Positions 18,136 to 26,924 of a DNA stretch of 64,000 bases are shown piece after piece. Under the pieces are notes generated by a model that did not search any database, was not told where the DNA came from, and saw only the letters and a list, made by a program, of their open reading frames with translations. Every line of letters begins with the position of its first letter. Positions within the stretch are counted from its first letter, which is position 1. The translations under genes were made by a program, and so were the position numbers. Source of the stretch: Phycisphaerales bacterium (GTDB lineage Bacteria > Planctomycetota > Phycisphaerae > Phycisphaerales > UBA1924); the NCBI GenBank assembly GCA_020849615.1, contig JADLFW010000006.1:62001-126000 (forward strand), given 5' to 3'.

Positions 18136-19050
18136 GTGACCGCCCCTCGCGACCATCCCCTTCGCACGACCGGGCCCGGCCCCGGACGGGCCGCGTTCAC
18201 CCTCCTCGAACTCGTCGTCGTCATCGCCATCATCGCGCTGCTGCTCTCGATCCTGCTGCCCGGGCTGGCCCGGGCCCGGCAGGCCGGGATGCTCGCCGTC
18301 TCGATGAGCAACCTCCGCCAGATCAACACCGGCGGGTCCGCCTACGCCCAGTCCAACGCCGGGCGGCTGCCCCTGTTCATCACCTACCGCCGCGGCTCGA
18401 GCCCCACCCCGGACTCCGGGCCGCTCGAAGGCTTCTGCACCTGGAGCATGGCCGGGAAGAACAACAGCAGCTACTGGGCCGGCAAGCGCTTCGATGTCGA
18501 GGCCGCCGACCGCCCGCTCAACCCCTACCTCGGCGAGGAGGAATGGGATGCCCCCGCCCCGCCCGCCACGCTCGCGAAAGAGGCCTCGGCCCGGGAGCGC
18601 CAGGCCCGGCTGTTCCGCGATCCCAGCGACATCGTCAGCCACCAGCGCACCTGGCCCAAGCCGACGCCCGGCATCAGCGGCTACGACGATGTCGGCACCA
18701 GCTACCACTTCAACGCCAAGTGGTGGGAGCAGGTCCAGGGCAGCTTCGCCCGCGATGATGCCGGCTTCGTCGACGCCTTTGAGTTCGGCATCCGCCGCAT
18801 CCGCCTCGCCGACACCTTCAACTCCTCCAAGTTCGCTTGGCTGCACGACCAGTACGCCGATGTCATCGTCACCCGTCCCGACCGTGACTTCCGTCTCCGC
18901 AACGGCCTGGGCGATGTCAACAAGTCGGCCCTCGCGTTCCTCGATGGCCACGCCGCCTACCTCGAGGTGATTCCGGGCCGCGGCCCCGAAAGCTACAGCA
19001 ACGACCGCTACTCCTTCGTCTTCGAGGATCTGCGGCTGCCGGGCCACTGA
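18136..19050 (+). CDS. Prepilin-like protein 2 of the tandem array
   Basis: The product is 304 residues with a GTG start. The leader is longer than in its neighbours (about 20 residues, Pro- and Arg-rich) and the processing site reads [21 protein letters not shown], with Ala in place of the usual Gly before the cut. The ectodomain keeps FCTWSMAGKNN, EAADRPLNPYLGEE, DPSDIVSHQRTWPKPTPG, YDDVGTSYHFNAKWWEQ and GLGDVNKSALAFLDGHAAYL. It ends SNDRYSFVFEDLRLPGH, the most diverged tail among the close paralogs. It stands alone between a terminator and a 323-base gap. The ectodomain has no recognised enzyme motif; it is probably a filament-associated or anchored surface protein. Confidence 0.87.
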   Translation: MTAPRDHPLRTTGPGPGRAAFTLLELVVVIAIIALLLSILLPGLARARQAGMLAVSMSNLRQINTGGSAYAQSNAGRLPLFITYRRGSSPTPDSGPLEGFCTWSMAGKNNSSYWAGKRFDVEAADRPLNPYLGEEEWDAPAPPATLAKEASARERQARLFRDPSDIVSHQRTWPKPTPGISGYDDVGTSYHFNAKWWEQVQGSFARDDAGFVDAFEFGIRRIRLADTFNSSKFAWLHDQYADVIVTRPDRDFRLRNGLGDVNKSALAFLDGHAAYLEVIPGRGPESYSNDRYSFVFEDLRLPGH

Positions 19051-19373
19051 CCGCCCGGACCTTCCGCATGAGCGGAAATTCACCCTGAAATTCTCCAGTT
19101 TGCCGCGCGGCGAGCCGATGCGCCACAGGTTCGCGGACCTGTCCCGCCCGGCGATTCCGCCGAAGGCCGGGCCCGCCGCTCGGCTCAAGAATCACGGCGC
19201 GGCCGCCCTCACCGCTCTGGACATCGCCGCGCCCGTGTGGTATAGATTTCTTATCTGGCCCGCGCGTTCTGTGCAGGCTCGTTCGGCTTCCGATCGGACT
19301 CGTGCTCAGGGGTGTGAGAGGGCTCGTTGTGGGTTTTTGCTCCGGACTTCATATCCGGGCAGGAGGCAATCCG
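19051..19373. other. 323-base gap between prepilin-like genes 2 and 3
   Basis: No gene is supported. The gap holds a good promoter (19218-19246) about 130 bases ahead of the next start and the ribosome site AGGAGG just before the ATG at 19374. No strong terminator for the preceding gene was recognised. The rest is the untranslated leader of gene 3. Confidence 0.5.
19218..19246 (+). promoter_or_regulatory. Sigma-70-like promoter of prepilin-like gene 3
   Basis: A -35-like TGGACA (19218-19223) and a -10-like TATAGA (19241-19246) are separated by 17 bases. The -10 is preceded by GTGTGG. The start codon is 127 bases downstream. The same TGGACA/TATA arrangement occurs ahead of gene 4. Confidence 0.55.
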
Positions 19374-20231
19374 ATGCGTCGTCGTGGTTTCACCTTGATC
19401 GAGCTGCTGGTCGTCATCGCGATCATCGCGCTCCTGATCTCCATCCTGCTCCCCGCGCTGGGCCGGGCCCGTAAGGCCGGCTACCTCGCGGTGTCGATGA
19501 GCAACCTGCGCCAGGTCAACGTCGGCGGTGCGACCTACCGCGATTCGAACAAGAATCGCCTCCCGTTGTTCTGCACCCTGAAGCGCGGCTTCACGACCGA
19601 CGGCAAGGCCGCGGGCGTCGAAGGTTGGTGCACCTGGGCCTACGGCGGCAAGAACAACGACTCGTACTGGTCCGGCAAGACCTTTGATGTCGAGGCGGCC
19701 GACCGCCCCATGAACTCCTATGTCTACGAGGGCATCGACTGGGAGGCCCCGGCGCCGCCGGCGGCCCTGCCCAAGGACTCCAGCGCCCGCAAGCAGGAGG
19801 CCAAGGTCTTCAAGGACCCCAGCGACAAGGTGACCCACCAGCGCGCCTGGCCCAAGCCCACCCCCGGCATCACCGCCTACGACGATGTCGGCACCAGCTA
19901 CCAGTTCAACGCCAAGTGGTGGGACCAGCTCGGCACCATCAGCAACTTCGTTGACCGCTTCGAGTTCGGCGTCAAGCGCATGACGCTGGCCGAGTCGTTC
20001 AACCCCTCCAAGTTCGCGTGGATGAACGATGAGTACGCCGACATCATCGTCAACGCCACCAGCAAGACCTTCCAGCTCAAGAACGGCTATGACGACGTCA
20101 ACAAGTCACTGCTGGGCTTCCTGGATGGCCACGCCGCCTACCTGACGGTGTACCCGGGCAAGACGCCCGAGTCGTACACCAACGACAAGTACACCTTCGT
20201 CTTCGAGGACCTCCGCATCCCCGGAACCTGA
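19374..20231 (+). CDS. Prepilin-like protein 3 of the tandem array
   Basis: The product is 285 residues. The ATG at 19374 follows AGGAGG and gives the minimal leader MRRRG before the cut site [21 protein letters not shown]. The ectodomain has [105 protein letters not shown] and the tail [17 protein letters not shown]. By eye it is closest to protein 1. It has its own promoter (19218) and terminator (20264). The conserved Trp-Cys-Thr-Trp and the absence of a second conserved Cys make an intramolecular disulfide unlikely. Confidence 0.9.
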   Translation: MRRRGFTLIELLVVIAIIALLISILLPALGRARKAGYLAVSMSNLRQVNVGGATYRDSNKNRLPLFCTLKRGFTTDGKAAGVEGWCTWAYGGKNNDSYWSGKTFDVEAADRPMNSYVYEGIDWEAPAPPAALPKDSSARKQEAKVFKDPSDKVTHQRAWPKPTPGITAYDDVGTSYQFNAKWWDQLGTISNFVDRFEFGVKRMTLAESFNPSKFAWMNDEYADIIVNATSKTFQLKNGYDDVNKSLLGFLDGHAAYLTVYPGKTPESYTNDKYTFVFEDLRIPGT

Positions 20232-20263
20232 TCCGCTCCCTTTCAACCCCGAGTGTGAGATCG

Positions 20264-20296
20264 GCCCCCGCCCCCCGGCGGGGGCTGTCTTTTTTG
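20264..20296 (+). terminator. Rho-independent terminator after prepilin-like gene 3
   Basis: A 9-bp stem GCCCCCGCC (20264-20272) pairs with GGCGGGGGC (20277-20285) around a CCCC loop and is followed by TGTCTTTTTT. It lies 32 bases after the stop. Confidence 0.88.
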
Positions 20297-20366
20297 CACC
20301 CCGCCGCCGGTGACCTTGCCCGCTCCGGACGGGCTCCGGTCGGGTGTTCACCCTTCATCCCGCCTC

Positions 20367-20396
20367 TGGACACCGGCCCGGCTGTTGTGGTATAAC
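20367..20396 (+). promoter_or_regulatory. Sigma-70-like promoter of prepilin-like gene 4
   Basis: TGGACA (20367-20372) and TATAAC (20391-20396) are separated by 18 bases, with TTGTGG directly before the -10. The ATG at 20513 is 116 bases downstream. The layout matches the promoter of gene 3. Confidence 0.55.
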
Positions 20397-20512
20397 CGCT
20401 CATGCCGGGCGTTCTGCCCGGGTTTCACAAGGGTCATTCGGCCCTGTTTCGCGTGGGTCCACGATCTCCGGATTACACAGTCGCCCGGCAACGCCGGGCG
20501 GGAGGCACCGTG

Positions 20513-21403
<891 letters not shown>

Positions 21404-21418
21404 CGTCGAGCGACACCG

Positions 21419-22312
21419 ATGCGTACGCGCCGCGGCCGCCCTTCCAGGGGCTTCACGCTGATCGAGGTGCTGGTCGTCATCGCGATCATCGCGCTACTGG
21501 TGTCGATCCTCCTCCCCGCCATCGCCGCGGCCCGCAACTCGGGCCGAAAGGCCGTGTCCATGAGCCGGCTCCAGCAGATCAACATCGCGGGCCAGTCCTA
21601 CAAGGAAGCCAACAAGGCCAAGCTCCCCATCACCGAAACCTTCCGCCGCGGCAGCGCCCCCTCCGCGATGTTCCCGCGCGAGATCGGCTGGTGCTCGTGG
21701 AGCTTCGCCGGCAAGAACTGCTCCGACTACTGGGCCACCGGCGCCTCCTCGGGCTTCGATGTCGAGGCCGATGACCGGCCCCTCAACCCCTACATCTACC
21801 CCGACAAGGACTGGGGCGCCCCGCCCTTCCCCAGTTTCCTGAAGAAGGACTCCCCGGCCCGGCAGCTCAAGGGCGAGGCCTTCCACGACCCCAGCGACCG
21901 GGCCACGCACCAGCGCCAGTGGCCGCGGCCCACGCCCGGCGTCTCCTCGTACGATGATGTCGGCATCAGCTACCAGTGGAGCTTCGGCTGGTGGTTCCAG
22001 GTCTACCCCCGCCCCATCCGCGACTTCCGCCAAGCCTTCGACTTCGGCACCCAGGCCCTGGCCACCTCCGATTCCTTCATCCCCTCGCGCATGGTGTGGG
22101 TGCTCGATGAGGTCGCCGCCGTCACCGTCTTCGACACCGATCCAAAGCTCCAGCTCATCAACGGCTACAACGACATCAACAAGGGCATGCTGGGTTTCCT
22201 CGACGGGCACGTCGCGTACCACGCCGTCAGCCCGGGCCGCAAGATCGAATCGCTGCGCACCGACCGTTACACGTTCGTCTTCGACGACATGAAACCGCCG
22301 GGGGGAGGCTGA
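21419..22312 (+). CDS. Prepilin-like protein 5 of the tandem array
   Basis: The product is 297 residues. The basic leader (about 11 residues, Arg-rich) ends [22 protein letters not shown]. The ectodomain blocks are more diverged: WCSWSFAGKNCSDYW, EADDRPLNPYIYPDKDWGAP, HDPSDRATHQRQWPRPTPG, YDDVGISYQWSFGWWFQ and GYNDINKGMLGFLDGHVAYH. The tail is RTDRYTFVFDDMKPPGGG. It lies 16 bases after gene 4 and only 3 bases before gene 6. The spread of differences suggests old duplication rather than recent copying. Confidence 0.88.
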   Translation: MRTRRGRPSRGFTLIEVLVVIAIIALLVSILLPAIAAARNSGRKAVSMSRLQQINIAGQSYKEANKAKLPITETFRRGSAPSAMFPREIGWCSWSFAGKNCSDYWATGASSGFDVEADDRPLNPYIYPDKDWGAPPFPSFLKKDSPARQLKGEAFHDPSDRATHQRQWPRPTPGVSSYDDVGISYQWSFGWWFQVYPRPIRDFRQAFDFGTQALATSDSFIPSRMVWVLDEVAAVTVFDTDPKLQLINGYNDINKGMLGFLDGHVAYHAVSPGRKIESLRTDRYTFVFDDMKPPGGG

Positions 22313-22315
22313 ACC

Positions 22316-23233
22316 ATGAAGACCCCGATCCACCGCGCGTTCACCCTGATCGAGCTCCTCGTCGTCATCGCGATCATCGCGCTGCTCATCGGCATCCTCC
22401 TGCCCGCGCTGGGGGAGGCCCGGCGCTCGGCCTACCGCACCGGCTCCCTCGCCAACCTCCGCTCCAACGCCACCTTCATCACCTTCTACGCCAACGACCG
22501 CAAGGAAGAGCTCATCAACCCCTTCCGCCCGGGCCAGGGCCGGGCCACCATCGATGTGCCGGGCCAGCCCGGCTGGGCCTGGTACTACTCCTCCCCCTAC
22601 AGCACCAGCGGCTCGGAGTCGTACGGCTACCACTGGCTCTCGCACACGCTCTACGGCGATGACGACACGCTCTCGCGCATGAAGTCGGGCCGCGCCCCCG
22701 CCGACAAGGCCCTGGACCGCTGGTTCGCCGACAACATCGACGCCGCCGGCGACCTGACGTGGATCTTCCCCAGTTCCTACTGGTACCCGCCCGTCTTCTG
22801 GCAGGACTGGCAGCGCTTCGAGACCGCCTCCCGCCCCGACGGCACCACCGCCAACAAGTTCTTCTTCAAGCGCCACCGCGTCGGCGATGTCTTCCACCCG
22901 TCGAAGAAGGTCATGCTCTTTGAGGGCAAGGACTACGCCGGCGCCGACCAGAAGATGTGGTTCCAGCCCGGCGCCAAGCCCTGCGTGGCGCTGATCGACA
23001 CCTCGGCCCGCTCGGTGAACATGACCAACATCATCAACGACACCGACCGGCCCTCGGCCAAGCCCTCGGTGGACAACAAGCTGCTCTTCCCCTCGGGGCG
23101 GTGGGATCCCGGCAAGACCGAGATGGACCGCTGGATGCTCTACGGCGAGCCGCAGGGGTTCAAGTGGACCTTCGGCGGCGTTGCGTACTTCTGGGCCACG
23201 CGTGATGGCATCCGCGGGATCGACCTCAAATGA
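22316..23233 (+). CDS. Divergent prepilin-like protein 6 in the array operon
   Basis: The product is 305 residues. The N-terminus is prepilin-like with Ala at the cut site ([23 protein letters not shown]). The ectodomain is unlike that of its neighbours. It lacks EAADRP, DPSDK and the TNDKYTF tail, but has its own aromatic-rich blocks such as [53 protein letters not shown] and [15 protein letters not shown]. Only the late DG hints at the H-x9-DG type of end. It starts 3 bases after gene 5 and overlaps the next small gene by 4 bases. It may be a minor (tip or adaptor) pseudopilin to the paralog set; this is inference from position. Confidence 0.85.
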   Translation: MKTPIHRAFTLIELLVVIAIIALLIGILLPALGEARRSAYRTGSLANLRSNATFITFYANDRKEELINPFRPGQGRATIDVPGQPGWAWYYSSPYSTSGSESYGYHWLSHTLYGDDDTLSRMKSGRAPADKALDRWFADNIDAAGDLTWIFPSSYWYPPVFWQDWQRFETASRPDGTTANKFFFKRHRVGDVFHPSKKVMLFEGKDYAGADQKMWFQPGAKPCVALIDTSARSVNMTNIINDTDRPSAKPSVDNKLLFPSGRWDPGKTEMDRWMLYGEPQGFKWTFGGVAYFWATRDGIRGIDLK

Positions 23234-23496
23234 TGACCACCGCACAGACCTCCCCGGCCCGGCCATCGCGGAATCGCCTGTTGATCGCCGGCGGACTGCT
23301 GCTCGCGGCCGGCGCGGTGCTGGCGTGGCGGCTCCTGGGCGGCGGTGGGGGGGAATCGGATGCCGAGGCCCGGGCCCGGCGGCACACCGAGGAACTCCTC
23401 CGCGAATCGGAGCAGATCGCCCCGCCGCCGACCGTGCCGGATGAAACGCCCGCCGAACCCCCGCCGCCGAGCCGCAGCCCGGTCAAGACGCGGTGA
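23230..23496 (+). CDS. Small single-pass membrane protein coupled to prepilin-like gene 6
   Basis: The product is 88 residues; the start overlaps the preceding stop (ATGA). One hydrophobic helix, [20 protein letters not shown] (about residues 18-37), is followed by a Gly stretch, a charged helix ([19 protein letters not shown]) and a Pro-rich tail. No family is recognised. Translational coupling to a prepilin-like gene suggests a role in assembling or anchoring that product. It is reported because of its overlap, clean membrane helix and position; it could also be a lineage-specific gene of no assembly function. Confidence 0.7.
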   Translation: MMTTAQTSPARPSRNRLLIAGGLLLAAGAVLAWRLLGGGGGESDAEARARRHTEELLRESEQIAPPPTVPDETPAEPPPPSRSPVKTR

Positions 23497-23672
23497 AGTG
23501 ATCGCAACCGCCGGGCCCTAAGCCGCGAATACCTTGGGAGCCGCCCGGTCGAGGGTGGTGGTATCGCGTCGGGATCCATCGGTTGGCAGACCTTCAAGGT
23601 GATCGCCTCGCGCGCCCTGTCCCCCGCTCTCGCGGGATGCCGGGCCGCGGGCCTGTCGGAGGGGTGAACCGC

Positions 23673-24569
23673 ATGAAACGCCGTGGCTTTACGCTGATCG
23701 AACTCCTGGTCGTCATCGCCATCATCGCGCTGCTCATCTCGATCCTGCTCCCCGCGATCGGCCGGGCCCGCAAGTCGGCCTTCCTGGCGATCTCCATGAG
23801 CAACATCCGCCAGCTCGGCGTGGCGGGCGCCTCGTACAACCAGAACAACAAGGGCAAGTGGCCCATCGACGGCATCTGGGCCTCGATCAAGCGCAAGGAC
23901 CCCACCAGCACCGACCCCAACATGCGGAAGGTCAACGCCGTCTGCACCTGGTCGTACGCCGGCAAGAACAACAACGGCGCGTGGTCATCGGGCCCGGACA
24001 GCTGGGCCGATGTGGAGGCCGCGGACCGCCCGATGAACCAGTACACGATCGACATCGACTGGACCGTCGACACCCCCGCGCCCCCGACGCCCTTGGCCAA
24101 GGATGCCCAGGTCCGGCTCGTCGAGGCCAAGGTCTTCCGGGACCCCAGCGACAAGCTCTCGCACCAGTGGGACTGGCCCAAGCCCAACCCCATCGCGCAC
24201 CAGCGCTCCAGCTACGACGATGTGGGCAACAGTTACCACTTCAACCTGAAGTACTGGGACCAGCCCGACCTGAAGAAGATCAGCGACTGGACAGTCCGCA
24301 TGCAGTACGCCACGCAGCGGCTGGCCCTCGCCGACACCTTCAACCCCGCCAAGTTCGCCTGGCTGAACGACCAGTACGCCGACATCATCGTGAACCAGGC
24401 GGCCAAGTTCCAGCTCAAGAACGGCTACGACGATGTGAACAAGAGCCTGCTGGGGTTCATGGATGGGCACGGGGCGTACCTCTCGGTCATCCCCGGCAAG
24501 GTGCCCGAGTCGTTCACCAACGACAAGTACACGTTCGTGTTCGACGGTCTGTCGGTCCCGGGCAGCTGA
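23673..24569 (+). CDS. Prepilin-like protein 7 of the tandem array
   Basis: The product is 298 residues. The ATG follows GGAGGGG at 23658-23664; an in-frame GTG three codons upstream (23664) is possible. The leader MKRRG is cut before [20 protein letters not shown]. The ectodomain has [106 protein letters not shown] and [17 protein letters not shown]. It pairs most closely by eye with protein 8 (shared KLSHQ and SDWT stretches), pointing to a more recent duplication. A terminator follows at 24609. Confidence 0.89.
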   Translation: MKRRGFTLIELLVVIAIIALLISILLPAIGRARKSAFLAISMSNIRQLGVAGASYNQNNKGKWPIDGIWASIKRKDPTSTDPNMRKVNAVCTWSYAGKNNNGAWSSGPDSWADVEAADRPMNQYTIDIDWTVDTPAPPTPLAKDAQVRLVEAKVFRDPSDKLSHQWDWPKPNPIAHQRSSYDDVGNSYHFNLKYWDQPDLKKISDWTVRMQYATQRLALADTFNPAKFAWLNDQYADIIVNQAAKFQLKNGYDDVNKSLLGFMDGHGAYLSVIPGKVPESFTNDKYTFVFDGLSVPGS

Positions 24570-24608
24570 GCCTCGCACAGCCGATCGAAACTCGCATCAA
24601 TGGAGCAG

Positions 24609-24636
24609 ACCCGGCCCGCGCCGGGTTTGTTCTTTG
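24609..24636 (+). terminator. Rho-independent terminator after prepilin-like gene 7
   Basis: A 7-bp stem ACCCGGC (24609-24615) pairs with GCCGGGT (24620-24626) around a 4-base loop, then TTGTTCTTTGTT. It lies 39 bases after the stop. Confidence 0.82.
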
Positions 24637-24825
24637 TTAGGAAGCGGTGAGCGGCGTGCCGGGCCGGCAATCTCTTCCCCCGGCCGCAGGCACCCGTTAT
24701 ACTCGTCGCTGTCCGTACCCGACCCCGGGCGCCGGTTCTGTGCCGGAACGCCCGCAATGACCTCTAGTGTCACGGGTTGGAATCGTGCGCCGAAGTGACC
24801 GTTCGGTCACGGGGAGCCAGCTTCC

Positions 24826-25701
24826 ATGAAACGTCGAGGATTCACACTCATCGAGTTGTTGGTGGTCATCGCCATCATCGCCCTGCTCATCTCAATCCTG
24901 TTGCCGGCGATCGGCCGGGCCCGCAAGTCGGCCTGGCTCGCCATCTCGATGAGCAACCTGCGCCAGATCGGGGTTGCGGGCAACTCCTACTCGCAGGCCA
25001 ACAAGGGCAAACTGCCCGTCGAGGGATACTCCGGCAACCGCCGCGATGGCGTCTCTGAAAAGACCGTCGGCGCGTGGTGCACGTGGTCGTACGCCGGCAA
25101 GAACAACCACGGCAACTGGAGCACCGGACTCAACAAGATCTTCGATGTCGAGGCCGCCGACCGGCCCATGAACCCGTACATGTACGACATCGACTGGTCC
25201 CAGGACACCCCCGCCCCGCCCGCGCTGCTCCCCAAGGATTCCAAACTCCGCGAGGTCGAGGCCAAGGTCTTCCGCGACCCCAGCGACAAGCTCTCGCACC
25301 AGTACAAGTGGCCCCAGCCCAACCCGCCGGACCAGCGCCGGTCCTGCTACGACGATGTCGGCAACACCTACCAGTGGAACGCCAAGTGGTGGGACCAGCT
25401 CACCAGCATCTCCGACTGGACCGATCGCTTCCGCTTCGGCGCCCAGCGCCTCGCCGTGGCCGACTCCTTCGTTCCCTCCAAGTTCGCGTGGGTGAACGAC
25501 CAGTACGCCGACGTGATCGTGAACGCCCCCAACGAGAAGTTCCAGCTCAAGAACGGCTACGACGATGTCAACAAGAGCCTCTTGGGCTTCCTCGACGGCC
25601 ACGGCGCGTACCTGACCGTCTACCCCGGCAAGCAGAAGATCTCGTTCACCAACGACAAGTACACCTTCGTGTTCGAGGACCTGCGCATCCCCGGAACCTG
25701 A
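24826..25701 (+). CDS. Prepilin-like protein 8, last of the tandem array
   Basis: The product is 291 residues. The leader MKRRG precedes the cut before [20 protein letters not shown]. The ectodomain has [106 protein letters not shown] and [17 protein letters not shown]. The upstream gap of 256 bases holds a -10-like TATACT at 24698-24703 without a clear -35. A terminator at 25731 closes the array. All close paralogs keep the acidic DGH near the C-terminus, the main candidate for a functional site. Confidence 0.89.
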   Translation: MKRRGFTLIELLVVIAIIALLISILLPAIGRARKSAWLAISMSNLRQIGVAGNSYSQANKGKLPVEGYSGNRRDGVSEKTVGAWCTWSYAGKNNHGNWSTGLNKIFDVEAADRPMNPYMYDIDWSQDTPAPPALLPKDSKLREVEAKVFRDPSDKLSHQYKWPQPNPPDQRRSCYDDVGNTYQWNAKWWDQLTSISDWTDRFRFGAQRLAVADSFVPSKFAWVNDQYADVIVNAPNEKFQLKNGYDDVNKSLLGFLDGHGAYLTVYPGKQKISFTNDKYTFVFEDLRIPGT

Positions 25702-25730
25702 CCGGGCCTGACCGTCTCTCACCAATACAC

Positions 25731-25756
25731 AAACCCCGCCCCGTGGCGGGGTTTTT
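25731..25756 (+). terminator. Rho-independent terminator closing the prepilin-like array
   Basis: AAACCCCGCC (25731-25740) pairs with GGCGGGGTTT (25745-25754) around CCGT, giving a 10-bp stem running into a T-run. The symmetric A and T ends mean it could also work on the minus strand for the gene ending at 25768. Confidence 0.88.
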
Positions 25757-25767
25757 CCTGCGCAAGG

Positions 25768-26088
25768 TCAGAACGCCCGCAGCAGCACGCCGAGCACCAG
25801 TGCCCCCGCGAAGAACAGCAGGATCCCCAGCGCGACGGTCACGATCGGGTGCTCCATCAGCAAGGATTCCGGCGCCTGCAGGTTTCCGTCCAGGTCGAGA
25901 CGCCAGGTCCGTCGCGGCCTGCCCGCGCGGTCAAGGACCGCGATGCTGAGCGGCAGCGCGCCCGCGGCCCGGGCGCTCGTGACCGCCTCGCGCCAGTCCG
26001 CGGTCGTGAATACGTGCGCAACTTCCTGCTGGCTCGAAAGGTCGAGTCCGATCACGCGGAAACTCGCCGGCAGGACGAGTTGGCTCAT
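25768..26088 (-). CDS. Small hypothetical protein with C-terminal membrane helix
   Basis: The product is 106 residues. A soluble N-terminal part ([46 protein letters not shown]) is followed by one C-terminal helix, [20 protein letters not shown]. No family is recognised. Its ATG overlaps the stop of the CoA-transferase gene (ATGA at 26088-26085), so it is translationally coupled to it. A tail-anchored topology with the soluble part in the cytoplasm is likely. Relation to CoA metabolism is not evident from the sequence. Confidence 0.7.
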   Translation of the reverse strand: MSQLVLPASFRVIGLDLSSQQEVAHVFTTADWREAVTSARAAGALPLSIAVLDRAGRPRRTWRLDLDGNLQAPESLLMEHPIVTVALGILLFFAGALVLGVLLRAF

Positions 26089-26747
26089 GCCGCGACCTCC
26101 GTCACTTTCTCCGCGACCAGCAACTCGCCCTCGGTCTTGCGCTTCACCTCGTCCACCGTCACCCCCGGCGCCAGCTCCGTCAGCACGAACCGCCGCCGCG
26201 CCTTGTCCATCACCATCACGCACAGGTCGGTGATCATCATGTCCACGCAGCGCTGGCCCGTCAGCGGCAGTGTGCACTGCTTCATGATCTTGGGCGCATC
26301 CCCCTTGGCCGTGTGCTCCATCATCACCACCACCCGTTGCACACCCGCCACCAGGTCCATCGCCCCGCCCATCCCCTTCACCATCTTCCCCGGGATCATC
26401 CAGTTCGCCAGGTCCCCTTCCTGCGACACCTGCATCGCCCCCAGGATGCACATGTCGATGTGCCCGCCGCGGATCATCGCGAACGACTCCGCCGAGGAGA
26501 AGAACGCAGCGCCCTTCCGGGCCGTCACCGTCTGCTTCCCCGCGTTGATCAGGTCCGCATCGATCGCGCTCTCCTTCGGGAACGGGCCCATCCCCAGCAG
26601 CCCGTTCTCCGACTGCAGCCACACATCCACCCCGGCCGGGATGTAGTTGGCTACCAGCGTCGGCATCCCGATCCCCAGGTTCACGATGTACCCGTCCTTG
26701 AGCTCCCGCGCCGCCCGGGCCGCGATCTGTTCTCTGGTCAGTGGCAT
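26085..26747 (-). CDS. 3-oxoacid/acetate CoA-transferase, subunit B
   Basis: The product is 220 residues, the normal size for subunit B of SCOT/AtoA-type CoA transferases. The catalytic glutamate lies in [13 protein letters not shown] (about residue 47). Other family blocks are [55 protein letters not shown] and [17 protein letters not shown]. It moves CoA between a short acyl-CoA and a 3-keto acid through a glutamyl-CoA intermediate, as an A/B heteromer. Subunit A normally sits directly upstream, but here the upstream gene is on the other strand and unrelated, so the partner must be elsewhere. Confidence 0.92.
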   Translation of the reverse strand: MPLTREQIAARAARELKDGYIVNLGIGMPTLVANYIPAGVDVWLQSENGLLGMGPFPKESAIDADLINAGKQTVTARKGAAFFSSAESFAMIRGGHIDMCILGAMQVSQEGDLANWMIPGKMVKGMGGAMDLVAGVQRVVVMMEHTAKGDAPKIMKQCTLPLTGQRCVDMMITDLCVMVMDKARRRFVLTELAPGVTVDEVKRKTEGELLVAEKVTEVAA

Positions 26748-26924
26748 AGGCCCAAGTGTACCCAGGCGCGGGCCATCCCCGGCCCGCCCACGGCCCGGCC
26801 CGGCGTTACAGTCCACCCTGTGCATCGGCCCGCGCCCCCTCCACATCACCCCTCCCCCGACGACCCGGGCGCGCCCGCGCACACCCCACACCCCGGCGAT
26901 GACGCCACCATCGAACCCGTCCCG

